Shown: positions 1 to 11,447 of the stretch, piece by piece
Position numbering within the stretch: position 1 is the stretch's first letter
Layout: every line of letters starts with the position of its first letter
From: Cheiracanthium punctorium
Taxonomy: Eukaryota > Arthropoda > Arachnida > Araneae > Cheiracanthiidae
Length of the DNA: 64,000 nt
Reading direction: 5' to 3'
Assembly (NCBI GenBank): GCA_038373885.1
Contig: JAWZYV010016978.1
Location: forward strand, 62,001-126,000
The notes under the pieces: generated by a model
What the model was told of the DNA's origin: nothing
Database searches by the model: none
Seen by the model: only the letters and a program-made list of their open reading frames with translations
Program-made: the position numbers and the translations under genes

Positions 1-980
1 TTTAGTTCAATAACTAAAAATATAACACATGTAAAAGAATGTATGGTTTAATTGGTGTATGTTTTAATTATATATAAACACTTTTTTAGTTTAATAACTA
101 AAAATATAAAACATATGAAAAAGAACAAATCATAAAATAATTTCAGTCACAAATACTAATTAAACTAATCATTCTTATGCTGCTATTCATTTTTAAAAGT
201 AACTCAAAAATACACCTCTTTTACTTTTACTAAACTAGAATAGTAATTTGGATTTGGAAATGTATATTGAAAATAGTATTATAAAAATAGCTCTTAAATT
301 AAAACTATTGATTTATAGGTTAATAGGGGTGAATGACTATAAGTATTATTATGAATAGAATAAACATAAAACAGATACATTTCTTTAACCTACATTGAAT
401 TTTCCCACATAAGAATGTATGTCAACAATGCTAACAAAAACCAAATAGCATAGAAGATTATTAGTTAGACTATAATTATTTACTGAATATCCAAATTAAA
501 AAGAAAAGAAAATTGTATTATCTCAGTTATATATCTGATCAATGCGTTTTGATGTATGAATTGTTACTATTAAAAATATAAAAAGTATATAATATATTTA
601 TTCAAAAAATTCATAAAGGTTGCACCAAGAAATTGAAATAGCGATAAAATAAATTATCACATTTTATGTAGACTTATTTTATGATATAGGTTTCTGAGTA
701 GGCATTTTAAAATTTTTAATAAGATGACTTTATCACATGAAAATGAAGAAAAACATAGCTTTTATAAGGGGTCTTAGATAAATTGGCTTATTAAACATGT
801 TACGCGGATACGAAGTATATACGTGAAATGCGAAATATAATACGAGTAACTTTTTTCTAAGCATGTCTCGTCTGTATATTATTTATAACATAATAACGTA
901 GTAAATTGTAAAATATTTAAAAGCAGAAGGTTTACAGGAGTGAATTTAAAATGTTCTAATGTAATTTAAAAGAAAAAATA
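1..980. other. AT-rich DNA, no gene seen
   Basis: Nothing codes here on either strand. The first 120 bases hold two diverged copies of a unit beginning TTTAGTT(C/T)AATAACTAA, about 84 bases apart, so the window opens inside a short tandem repeat. The rest is low-complexity AT-rich sequence. Confidence 0.5.
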
Positions 981-2281
981 CAGTAGGGGAACCTGGGGAG
1001 CCTTGACCACATTTTCAGAAAAACATTTTTGTAAATTTTATTTTGGCAGCAAAATAATCCTATTATAGTGCAATTTAAAGGAAATTTTTTTGGCATTAAG
1101 AATATATTTATGATAATATAAATTGTGCATTTCTTCTTTTCTGAATTTAATATTTTTTTAAACGTTGGAAAGTGGGTCAAGGCTCCCTTTATAAGGGAGC
1201 TCTGACCCATGGTATGGAAGGCTTGGCCCAGGCAATAATGTATAATTTTAAAATAAGATAAAAGTAAATCTTTTTTATTAGTTATATAAGCATTAAGTAT
1301 AAAATCTTCAGTATGATAATTGAACACTCTGAAAAACATTTTAAGATCATATTTTCTACCATTATGAACATTTAGAGCATAATTATATTGAACTACATTT
1401 TAAAAATAATAAAGAACACTGTTCATACAACCAAGTAAGTAGTCCTGCATCTTATTTATGTTAAGATATATTTTATTTAAATTGAACACACATTAAAATG
1501 CACACAATGTAACAATATTGGTTTAAATTTTACATTTATCTTAATGGAATAAATTGGGAAAAATCAAAATCAAACTGAACTTTCATAATCACTCTTTCAG
1601 TACCACCAGATGACATAGGACATGGCAATTTAGTCATGTCTGTTAAATACACTACAGATGAGTCTTCATTATCAGGATATACAAAAGTGTATGATTGTTC
1701 ACATCGTCGTAACCTCGTCGATTGTTCACATCGTTGTCAACCACCTATCCTATTGTAAACATATAAAATTATTTATATTCATATCTAGGTATTATTTTAA
1801 TTATGACAATGTTTGAAAAGCAGTATTGCTATATTTTCAGAACTATTTAACTAAGGGAGCCGTGACCCAGTGGTCAACCCTCCCTTACATACAGTGGGTC
1901 AAGCCTCCCCATCACGCCATTTTGTAAAGAATGGTGCATGGTGATTTGAAACCTGATTCTTTCTATAAACTTTTTTACTTTAATAATAGCTTAATATGAC
2001 AGTATTTATAAAATCCCACTAGCTCAAAGTTAATTCAATTACTTTCTTTGAAAAACTCTTACAAAGTGTGTTTAAAATACTTACTTTTTAGGCAGAAAAC
2101 TTTCTTTCTTGTTTATTTCCACTCCACTATGAACTGACTGGATGAAACTATGATGGGTGTCTGATTACATCAGTAGCTTTGACTGCCATCTAGTGAGGGA
2201 AAGCTAAAATATTTTTAAATACTGAAATTCAAGGGTGGGTCAAGCCTCCCTTATGGTCAAGGCTCCCCAGATTCCCCTACT
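981..2281. mobile_element. pogo/Tigger-like inverted-repeat element
   Basis: The left end reads CAGTAGGGGAACCTGGGG after TA, and the right end is its inverted counterpart (CCCCAGATTCCCCTAC) before TA, apparently short by one base at the tip. CAGT-type ends with TA duplication are typical of pogo/Tigger elements. The GTCAAG(G/C)CTCCC word of the ends recurs internally in both orientations near 1175-1225, 1855-1915 and 2231-2275. No transposase reading frame remains, so it is non-autonomous or internally replaced. The class is inferred from the ends only. Confidence 0.6.
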
Positions 2282-3029
2282 TACTTTAAAATACTTGCTC
2301 AATCATACATTATAATCAGGAAATCATCCTTCACGTTTAAGATGAACTAATACGGCTGTCTTTCTTGAAATAAAGAATAATCACAAACACTAAAAATAAA
2401 AATGGCACCGTCGAACTTCTACGCAGTACGTTGATCTGACTCAAACAAGAATTCGCACGCCTCGGCCTTCGTCTTAGGTGGTCTTAGGCCCTCGACTTGT
2501 AACGCCAATTCTTTTGTCCGAATGAGTTGTTTGGCTTTCTGCTATAGGGGGTGTTGGTATAGAACACCGAAAGTCAAGCAGCGCTTAGGAGAGTGACCAC
2601 CTCCCCTTTCTCAACTGGACTGATCTGCGATTGCGTAGGCTAAAGGGATCTGGTGCACGTAAAATCTGTTCGTGGTTCCAACTCCTTCCATGTTCAAATA
2701 ATAATCTGAGGGTGCCAATGCAAGTGCAGATCTAAGACATTGGTTCAAAATTAGAAGGCTTGGAACTGAGGTTCATAGGGGGTCGACATTGGCCCATTCA
2801 TAGTGCACTCCATAATAAAGTAGCCAACACTTCCTTTGTCGTGGACAAAGCCTAGACGGCAAGTATTCGCCATCCGGAAAAAGTATAAACTAAGTATAGA
2901 CAATCTTAGCAGGTAATAGGCCAATTTCATAAACGCCTGCAGAGAAACTGAAGTAGAGACGCAAATTTACTTGTTTTCTATCAACCCTATGAAGCGCAAT
3001 CATTTCCCAATCCTGTAAAAAAAGCAGAC
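2282..3029. other. unidentified, less AT-rich stretch
   Basis: This segment is noticeably richer in G+C than its flanks. On the minus strand it gives short open stretches broken by stops that resemble a decayed coding region, but I cannot assign a family. It directly precedes a TTAA-type terminus and may be the body of that element. Confidence 0.3.
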
Positions 3030-3264
3030 GTTGCAATTGTTCGATTTAACTAAGAGCAACATGACGGTCAATCGAATCGTTCATCACGGGCCACAGATCT
3101 AGAGACCATTATTTCAATCAACCACCATCTTGCTAGTACAGTTAAATCAAGCGATGGCAATGGCTGCCCTTTTTTCAGAATTAGGCAGCCTATCCCCCTT
3201 TGTTTTTCTATATCAAATACAATAGTTTTGTGTCCTCACGACGAGGACACCGCACGTTAAAGGG
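3030..3264. mobile_element. right end of a TTAA-flanked element
   Basis: The terminus reads CGTTAAAGGG followed by the tetranucleotide TTAA at 3265-3268. Just inside it is a perfect hairpin, GTGTCCTC (3230-3237) with GAGGACAC (3243-3250). Further in, 3030-3190 shows an imperfect palindrome around CAGATCTAGAGACC that is related to the large palindrome at 50793-51055. The opposite terminus of the same family is at 50556, in the other orientation. TTAA duplication is the hallmark of piggyBac-type elements; assignment here is by ends only. Confidence 0.45.
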
Positions 3265-3475
3265 TTAACGGCAGCATAAACCAAGGATCAGTGGCGGATC
3301 TAGGATTGAGTAAAGGAGGGGCTAACTTACTGGGTTTTCACTAATTTGGGTACAGTTATTCACAGGCCCTACGAGAGGGGTTTCGGCCCGCCTCATAAAA
3401 TTTCTCTCGGAGGCCCTGGCTATCCAAGCTTGGCGACATTTGGCACGATTTTTTACATGTCGCCTGTATAATTTA

Positions 3476-3975
3476 TTGGGTTGGCAACAAAGTAATTGCG
3501 TTTTCTTGTATAAAATTCAAGCAAATAAGTTTTCAACAAGTTTTTAATTACAGGTAAGCTGTGCCTGAACATACGATTCATATTTGTTACATTTTAAAGT
3601 AAGAATTTCACTGTCAGTATTTTTTTTCGTCCATAAAAGATGGCCGCCCTCCCCCTTTTTTCGCTTCTATCCTCCTTAGAGGACAATATTAAAAATGTCC
3701 TGAAATTAATTTTTAGGTATTCGTGACTGCTGCATTTTACAGAAAGAATTTCACGGATATCTCTATTTTTATTTGAGATCACGCGGGATATGTGAAAAGA
3801 ACTTTTTGGCCCCTTACCCCCCCTAAGACTACGAATTTTGCAAAATGCTCTCTGATCTAGCACCTATGTTGAAGAACTCACGTACGTGCCAAATTTCGCA
3901 TAAATAACTTCAGTAGTTTTGGCCCGGCGAAATATTGACATACGGAAAAACGCAATTACTTTGTTGCCAACCCAA
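3476..3975. mobile_element. mariner MITE, copy 1
   Basis: A 500-bp element has ends TTGGGTTGGCAACAAAGTAA and an exact inverted counterpart, flanked by TA on both sides. Such ends are those of mellifera-type mariner transposons. The interior has no transposase and matches the second copy at 31560-32070, including a segment around GATGGCCGCC. It is a deletion derivative or MITE of mariner. Confidence 0.8.
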
Positions 3976-5030
3976 TATTTTCCGGCCTAAATATAGCATT
4001 ACGTAATCGAATTTCGAGAAAGGTGTGCGAAGTTCCGATAAAATAAAATACTCGAGCCTGCTAGGACTTACAGTTCATAGGAAAAACAATATGTGAAAAA
4101 ATTAATTTAAACCTTACCTACTTTTTCTATAATGATATCATTGTATTCCTTCTACTTATGCACCTCTTTACAAACTGTCTGATAGTGATGGATGTATATT
4201 TTGTTAGTGCTGTTCCTCTTGAAATAGCTTGTTCTGGGGCTGTGCGTTTATGATTTCTTCCTGATGATTAGCGCTTTCACTCTCACTAGACAAGTTATCA
4301 TTTTTCGGAATTTTCATGAAATAATGACCTATATTACGACTCAATGACCGCTTTCTGAGGCCATAATATTTGCATTTAAATTAAATTCTACACACGAACA
4401 GAACTAAATAGAGAACAAATGAATCACGCTAGCGCTTCACCCGAAAAGAACGACCGAACAATTTCAAAGGGGTTAAGTTTTTGAAGCCTGCTTAGAAAGG
4501 ACTACAGTACTTCCAAGAAATTCTTCCACTATTCCTAAGCGTTCAAAACGGGTGTACTTTTGTATGAACAGGAAATGTCCGAAAACCAGTTAAGGAAAAT
4601 TAGCCATAGTAATAGTATTCTTTCATAATACCCCTGAAAATCTATACGACGGAATAAAAGAACCTTCCACAATGGTACAGGAGATACCACTTGGGATTCC
4701 TAGTCACTTGATATCTATGTTACACTCCCACAGCCCCGCATTATGTATATCAATCATAAGGTATACCCCATCTGGAACACATCAGTACAGAATCCCAGAC
4801 GCACACTGCACAAGGCGCGCGCAAAGACTGTTTATGTTTAACAGTGAATTATATGTATCCCTATTAGCTCCCCTTTTTACGACTTTGCAGGGAGTGAATG
4901 GACATCATCGCTAAAACACTGTTCTTTGCACTTGCCATTAACCAACTTGCATAACACATTCTAACAATGAGCTATTCTTCGCTATTCACGTATATATGGT
5001 AAAGGCGAGAACAACTTGGTTACTGATCAT

Positions 5031-7675
5031 TAGGGTGGATCGAAAAAAATTTTTTTTTCGAAATATGTATCTCCTGAGGTCTCAAAAGTTGTATATTGAT
5101 ATGAATAAGACATGTGTAAAATTTGAATGTTCTATGACAACGTCTTGGGGTTGCGCATTGAGCTTGAAATTTAGAAATTTTTGAAAAATATGGCTTTTTC
5201 AAAATATCGACCAAAAAATTTCTTTTCCAAATTATTAGGCTCCGGAGGTTTTAGGAGTTGTATATTGTTATGAATAACACGTATGTAAAATCTGGTGGGG
5301 CTACAACAATTTCTAGGGATTGCACACCGAACTTGAAATCTATAAATATCTGAAAATTATGTGTTTTTTGAAAAAAATATGTAAAAAGCAAACTTTATTT
5401 GTTAAAAATAATTTGGTTCTTTTATATGTTAAAAAATGTTCAGAGAAACTCGGTAAATCACAAAAAATGGCTTTACGAATAGTTTGATACAATGCACACG
5501 TTATGCTGTCTCTTTTGTCTTGGGCGCAGTACGCAAGCTGTTCTCTAGACAACTAGCTCCGGTTTGCCTGCCGAGTGATGGCGATGCATTCGGTTAAATC
5601 AGGCACGAAATATTTCGTTGAAACAGGCATTTAGTTTAACGTTTCAGATAGATGGTGCTTTCAGCGTACTCTCAAGAAAGCTAAAAGGTGGTTGCCTTGC
5701 ACTGCTACGATTCTGAATAGAGTGAAACCGTCTGCAACAGAACATGGAACAAAATCGGTATTCTTAGAAGAGCTGGGGATATCGAAAGAATTACCTTGTA
5801 CCAAGTTACCAACCCGAGAAGACATACTCGTACTTCTATATTACTTTTTTGTACTTAAGAAGAAAAATTTCTGAATAAAGGGCAGGATCCACTGGAAGGA
5901 GAAGTAATCTTAGTTGTGGCGATCAAAGTATAGGAAATTTGGATCAAACCAGTATCCCTACTGTGTCAATCCAAGGAATTCAAGAGATAGTTAGAAAAGG
6001 TCATGAGCAAATTCAGCAGCTAAATGAATCGTACGTTAGAGACGGACATAAGGAATTGTTTATGAGGAAAGTGGGAAAGACTCTGCCTTACCGAGCTATT
6101 GAATATCGCACTTGCAAATGTCCTGACATTTCCCGGAGCAGGGTGGCTCTGAGCCTCGCATACCTCGTACAGAACGGGAGTCATTAGCAGTCCAGAGGGG
6201 AGCAAGATATGACAATCGATGGAGTTGTAAAGAAGAGAAGTTTATGGAGAATGAGAGAGAAAAGTTGAAAGGTTAGAAAGAGAAATTTCGAGATTGGTGA
6301 AAAAGAGGTGAAAGTTCTAACATCCAGTCTCCAACTTTAGTCACTGATTTGGAAAGTGAAAATAACTTAAGAGAAGTACGAAAGACTGAAGAAAACGCTG
6401 AATGCCTATCTACCGCCACTTTGGCAGATTCGTTCACAAATGACCAAGTTAGAATAAAAATATCAGTGCTTTCACAAGTCTGCGACACAAAACTATAGCG
6501 GACTGGACAGCAGCAACTTTGGTATCAACTTTATTTCACAATCTAGAAAGCGGAAGGAATGCAGATGGAGAGAAATCTTCTCAACTGATTCTCGATCTAT
6601 ATAAAATTACAGGAAGGCTGAGATGACTCGTTGTGAAAGAAACGGAAGAAGGCTTTGAAATTTTCTTTGGATTGTGTTTTGATAGGAGGAAGAACAAAAC
6701 CTGATACATAGAAAAATTTGTTGACGGCAAATTACACCCACATGTTTGTCCCAAAGAGCATATCTCGCTGATAATGGAACCTGGCTCAATATACTTTGGC
6801 CATATGTCACGATCTGATTTTAAGAATTTCACATGAAATTTGGGAGAGAGTTTGATACGAAATCCATTGATCTTAGGAGCCTCACATACATTGGCAGTGG
6901 TGGCAAATCATCGAATTCTGGAAAGAACAAAGGCGTCATCCGAAATCTAGAAACGCAGTTCTCTAATCTAACTAAATCTCTGCAATGTTGTATTCGCCAA
7001 CTTCACACAATAGCAAACAGCCACTCCAAAATTTGCTGTCTATCCATCTAACAGATGATGGTTTCTTACGATCTAGATTATTACACTTGACATAAAATTC
7101 CACAGTTTGATTTGAAGTCAGGCTTTACATTATTCATTAAAACACATGCTCCAATAATTGGATGCTTTTGCTGGCACGGGCAGGACTCTCGCAGGCAAAT
7201 CACCGAGGGTCCTGCGTAATGTAGTTGCGATTGTGGTTGTACTAAAGAAGAGCTGCGAGCGTTACTGACTATTTTTCAACGGGACTAATTCATTAAAATT
7301 ATATTTTTTGCTTTCTACATACTTTTGTCAAAAAACGCATATTTTTCAGATAATTATTGATTTTAAGCTCGATGTGCAACTCCTATAAATTGTCACAGAC
7401 CTTTCAGATTTTGCATATGTCTTATGCATAATAATATACAACTTCTAAAACCTTGGGAGCCTAATAATTCGGTAAAGAAATTTTTTGATCGATTTTCATT
7501 AAAAAAGATCGATTTTTATTTTTCAAAAAATTTTCAATTTCAAGCTCGATGCGCAACCCCAAGACGCTGTCGTAGAACATTTAAATTTTACAGATGCCTT
7601 ATTTATATCTATTTACAACTTTTGACACCTCAGGAGATAAAGATTTCGAAAAAAAAATTTTTTCGATCCACCCTA
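5031..7675 (+). mobile_element. hAT-like element with long compound terminal inverted repeats
   Basis: The element starts TAGGGTGGATCGAAAAAA and ends in the inverted counterpart TTTTTTCGATCCACCCTA. It is flanked by an exact 8-bp duplication, CTGATCAT (5023-5030 and 7676-7683). The terminal inverted repeats run about 365 bp (5031-5395 and 7309-7675). Each is itself two diverged tandem units of about 168 bp, recognised by GTTGTATATTG(A/T)TATGAATAA at 5088 and 5256. The core holds a broken plus-strand coding region. hAT is suggested by the duplication length and the YARNG-type terminus; the core protein is not one I can name. Confidence 0.7.
5692..7051 (+). pseudogene. decayed coding core of the 5031-7675 element, family unknown
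   Basis: Plus-strand open stretches at 5692-5874, 5939-6187 and 6833-7051 lie between the long inverted repeats and read like one protein broken by several frameshifts and stops. The last stretch contains the block NSGKNKGVIRNLE followed by a cysteine-containing QLH block. The middle part is rich in charged residues with a possible coiled-coil section (IVRKGHEQIQQLNESY). Its position inside the element makes a transposition protein the natural guess, but I see no clear DDE motif or BED finger, and I do not assign a function. Confidence 0.4.
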
Positions 7676-8360
7676 CTGATCATCCTTTAAAGAAACCGAA
7701 ATATTTCAAGGGGGAGACGAAATTTCGGGCGATTCCTTGGGACTCTGGTTTAGAAAAAACCTGTAACTTGGGAACGAAAGGGTTAAAAACCATTGATTGA
7801 GGTCAAGCCTAAAAATCAAAGTATTAAATCAAAAAAGTATATTAAAATTTCAAAATAATCGATTTTAGACACGCAGTTTTTAACTATGCATCAAAACTCT
7901 ATTCTGTCTAGTGTAAATTCAGTTTCAATGGGGGGGGGGCTATAGATCCGCCTCTGTCAAGGATATGAGGTAAAAGTTACCCAATGGTGGGTGTTAAATG
8001 TTTGGTGACACGGTTTCGTGTGTTTTTCAATCATTCCATTTTTTTTTTTTGCGCTGAAAAAGATAAGCTTTTACTATGATAGTAATCAAAGTAAAATATT
8101 GGTTATATTTTACTTCGCTGGAATGAAACACTTCACGTTTTACATAAAAGATAGTCAGGCGGTAAGTTTGGGTATTTATCTTTTACTATTCTGAGATAAT
8201 TCAAATTCAACGAGATAATTCAACAGCATTCTTCGTAAAATTGCACATTCAGTTGATATTTCCTTGCAACGTGCTCACAGGCAGCTCTACCGGAGGCGGG
8301 GGGGGGGGGGAATTGCCTCCTCACTTTCAAAAGTAAAGGAGCCTTGTCCCTCCACTTTTC

Positions 8361-8600
8361 CCAGTTCGAAAGTTATGATCCATCAAAGAAACATGCAGAG
8401 GAATATGAACTAGCAAGAGTTCGACTCTGAAGTTCATTTAATCAACAATTAAGGCAGATCATTTAATCCATGCGTTTACTTTATAAACTTATAAACAATT
8501 TCTCCTTGCCATAATATAAAAGAAATCTTATACAGGGTTTCACAGTTCGAAAATTATGATCCATCAATAAAAAACATGCAGTGGAATATGAACTAGCAAG
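8361..8600. repeat. local duplication of a 60-bp segment
   Basis: A segment reading CAGTTCGAAA(G/A)TTATGATCC through GAATATGAACTAGCAAGAG occurs near 8361 and again near 8539, about 178 bases apart. It precedes a monomeric repeat family that continues to 9075. Confidence 0.6.
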
Positions 8601-9075
8601 AGGGGAGGTAGCCCAGGGTTGTAGCCCTGTAGAAAAACTATAAGTCCTATGCACATCAAAATCAATACCGGTCTTACGATGGTGACTTGTAACATTTATA
8701 CGGAATTTGAGCTCAATCGAATGTACCGTTTAAACGCAAGCCAATTCAAGAATTTCCCCCGTAGGCCATAATATAAAAGAAATCTTTGGTAGCCCTGTAC
8801 AAAAAGTATATGTCCTATACACACCGAAATCAATACCGGTCTTGCGACGGTGGTTTATAACATATATACCCAGTTTGAGCTCAATCGAGTCCCCCGTTCA
8901 GGAGCTATCGTGCTCCCTCTCTCTCTCACACACACACACACACATCTCATAAAAATAGCATACATGAATTCAGAAGACCTCAAAACGTGTAAATACGCCA
9001 AAATCTCTAAGTCGAATTTTTTCATGATTACATTACTTTCCTTCCATGTACATGTTCGGAAAGTAAAAAGGTGAG
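8600..9075 (+). repeat. monomeric repeat family V, copy 1
   Basis: Units contain AAATCAATACCGGTCTT, a TTTGAGCTCAATCGA block and a CATAATATAAAAGAAATCTT block. The array ends in a CA-rich run and a hairpin, ACTTTCC...GGAAAGT, near 9055. The same organisation recurs at 25690-26470 and 27740-28715. It is non-coding and its transposon class is not clear. Confidence 0.6.
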
Positions 9076-9632
9076 ATTATTATGTTATTTTACAGGTTTT
9101 CATTCCTCTCTAAATTCCTTGCAAGAGGGAATAAATAAATAAGTAAATTAAAATAAGCCCTTTCAACTATAGTTAACACACATTAACCATTTGCTTCTGA
9201 CAAGTATTTCCCAACCTTAAAACCCATTTCTAGATTCAAGCAGATGGTTCTGGACACTATAGCATAAACTTTTTCTGCCATTCATTCTCATTGAAAGCAG
9301 GGGAAGAGATAAAATTATGTGCTATTCTTGGATTTCCTTCATCTATATTCCGTAACAATCATAAATCTCGATTCTAATAAGGGAAGTACGAGAAGTTTTA
9401 ATTAGTGGATACTACAAAGAAGAAGCTTGTTTTGGAACGAGAAAAAATATCAATACGATTGTTATTGATGTAGCTGTTATTTCAAGACAATAACAAAATG
9501 AGATTTTTTTTTTAATTTTCAATGTCTGATTTGAACGCTAGAAAATTACTAATTTGGTGTCACCTAATATTTATACTCATTCTCTATTTTAAAAAGTTAA
9601 TAAGTTTACACCGTATACCTTCTAATTCTTTA
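9076..9632. other. no feature seen
   Basis: AT-rich sequence without recognisable coding potential, inverted repeats or known ends. Confidence 0.5.
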
Positions 9633-9981
9633 ATAAAAATATAGTTTAAAAAACCAAAAAACACGCTTTAGTGATAAATTGAACTAGCTAAAAAGCGAAA
9701 AATAATTCTTAATATAGAAATAAATTAATGAACGAAAAATAGTATTATTGTGAAAAAAGCGTGGGGCGCTTTGTGCTATATTTTTTTGTATCATTTTTGT
9801 ACTAATCGTACCGATCGAATATTCTCAAGAACTGATTATGGAGCACCCCACGCTTTTTTCACAATAATACTATTTTTCGTTCATTAATTTATTTCTATAT
9901 TAAGAATTATTTTTCTCTTTTTAGCTAGTTCAATTTATCACTAAAGCGTATTTTTTGGTTTTTTAAACTATATTTTTATTT
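9633..9981. repeat. foldback (long inverted repeat)
   Basis: Two arms of about 137 bp (9633-9769 and 9841-9981) are near-perfect inverted copies. They run from AAAAATATAGTTTAAAAAACC at the outside to GCGTGGGG(C/T)GC at the inside, with a loop of about 70 bp. A partial third copy of the arm follows at 9982-10040. No coding content and no clear target duplication. Confidence 0.75.
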
Positions 9982-10141
9982 TTCACTTTTTAGTTCAATT
10001 TGCTATAAAAGCGTGTTTTTTAGTTTTTTTAAAACTGTATGTATTTAAAAGTTATTTTTAATTTTCGATATCTCTCATAAGACACTAAGGAACCTAAGTT
10101 GGAAAGTACAAACTGTGATATAATTTATTTTTACTGTGCAC

Positions 10142-10288
10142 CAGTGGCGTAGCCAGGATTTTATTTCGGGGTGGGCTGGGTATCAAATTTAAAGTTCAAT
10201 TGTAAGCTAAATATCAAATTGTAAGGTAAGTAAAGGGTCCCATTCCTTGGGGAGCAGCCCCCTGAGCCCCCCTCTTGCTACGCCTCTG
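10142..10288. mobile_element. hAT MITE, CAG(N)GGCGTAGC family
   Basis: A 147-bp element starts CAGTGGCGTAGCC and ends GCTACGCCTCTG, flanked by an exact 8-bp duplication CTGTGCAC (10134-10141, 10289-10296). Its interior matches the truncated copy at 15568. The 8-bp duplication and CAG ends fit hAT. Confidence 0.85.
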
Positions 10289-10389
10289 CTGTGCACCAAA
10301 GTATTAATCAACTTGCAGTTAAATGGTACCTTCCTTACTAAAAAGGAAAAATAGGTCTCTAATCAACAAATAAAAGCGTGTTAAGAAGA

Positions 10390-10985
10390 ATGGCCTTAAT
10401 ATGTTCTTGTACTCAACTCTTCCATAATGTGATGGACCACGATATATGGTAAAAATAAAAATATTGCCGTGATAAGGATTCGAACCTAAGTTATTGCGCA
10501 ACACCGCAATAACGCAATGTGCTAACCACTATACGATCACGGCCACAGTAAAAAAGGTTTTCTTAAGATTGTAATCTTTGGAAGTGTTCTACTTTCAATC
10601 AGGATAAGAAATAAGGAAAAAATTTTAATCCTGACGATCCTCATCAGGATAATGAGATAAACTTATAAAATTATTGTATTGTCACCGGTTCTTCATAAAT
10701 GTGCAAAGTTTAAATTAAATCTGACCGTTTAAAGTGTGCCAAATTTGAGTTCAAAGGAGTCGGTTACAAACATACATACAGGTGAAGCTAATAAATTAAA
10801 GCGTGTTAAAACCAGGATAATGAGATAAACTTACCAAATTATTGTATTGTCATCGATCCTTGATATATCTACAAAGTTTAAATTAAATCTGACCGTTTAA
10901 AGTGGGTCAAAATCGAGTTCAAAGGAGTCGGTTAGAAACATACAAGCATACAAACATACATACAGGTGAAGCTAATAAAAGCGTG
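10390..10985 (+). mobile_element. retroposon bounded by about 20-bp direct repeats
   Basis: The word AATAAAAGCGTGTTAAGAAG occurs at about 10370 and again at about 10975, the pattern of a target-primed insertion. Between them are a tRNA-His-like sequence on the minus strand and two tandem tails, each starting CAGGATAATGAGATAAACTTA (10645 and 10813, offset 168) and ending GGTGAAGCTAATAAA. The tail resembles the 3' region of RTE-type LINEs or SINEs that use them. That assignment is an inference. Confidence 0.5.
10465..10543 (-). tRNA. tRNA-His(GUG)-like sequence with enlarged anticodon loop, probable pseudogene
   Basis: Read on the minus strand, the acceptor arms GCCGTGA and TCACGGC pair completely. 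The D-arm contains the A box TATAGTGGTTAGC, the T-arm contains GGTTCGAATCC, and the discriminator is A. These match eukaryotic tRNA-His. The anticodon stem TTGCG/CGCAA is intact, but the loop has 14 bases instead of 7. It looks as if ATTGCG was duplicated; GTG is still present. The T-stem has one mismatch. Total length is 79, seven more than expected. It lies inside a retroposed segment, so it is more likely a tRNA-derived repeat or pseudogene than an active gene. Confidence 0.65.
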
Positions 10986-11275
10986 TTAAGAAGATTTAAC
11001 GCCCTTAACCACGATAATGTTTTCCTGAAATTTGAGACCCTGATTATCGGAGGGGCAAACTGTTTATGTACCTTGAGTTTGTGCGAAAGGAGGTCGGGGA
11101 ATGAAAGCATTAAAAATATTGAATCCAAGTTTAATATGTCGACAATTGTCGAAAATAAAATAAACATTGTTTTCCTTGGAAACCTTGTCCGCTTGCTTTC
11201 ATCGCTGTGAATAAAGACGAAATGGTGGAAACCCAAACCCCCTTGCCGGGATGCTTTACTGGGCACTAAGTAAAT

Positions 11276-11447
11276 CAGGGGCGTAGCCAGGGGGGGGATA
11301 TCGGGATATATCCCCCCCCCGAAATTTTTTGGATTAGTGATGAAATTCCGTCTACTTATACACATATAAGTTCATATCCCCCCCCCCCCGAAAAATTTTC
11401 CAGGAGCATATCCCCCCCCCCGAAAATTTTTCCTGGCTACGCGCCTG
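11276..11447. mobile_element. hAT MITE, CAG(N)GGCGTAGC family
   Basis: A 172-bp element starts CAGGGGCGTAGCCAG and ends CTGGCTACGCGCCTG, with an exact 8-bp duplication AAGTAAAT (11268-11275, 11448-11455). The interior contains several G or C runs and repeated CCCCGAAAATTTT blocks. Confidence 0.88.

Larger units (their letters stand above)
3291..7945. mobile_element. hAT-like element hosting two younger insertions
   Basis: The ends are CAGTGGCGGATCTA on the left and its inverted counterpart TAGATCCGCCTCTG on the right. They are flanked by CCAAGGAT (3283-3290) and TCAAGGAT (7946-7953), an 8-bp duplication with one mismatch. Eight-bp duplications and CA(G)-type ends fit hAT. Inside are a TA-flanked mariner MITE (3476-3975) and a second 8-bp-duplicating element (5031-7675). 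Subtracting these leaves about 1.5 kb of non-coding sequence, so the outer element is probably non-autonomous. A small relative with similar ends is at 37503-37625. Confidence 0.65.
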
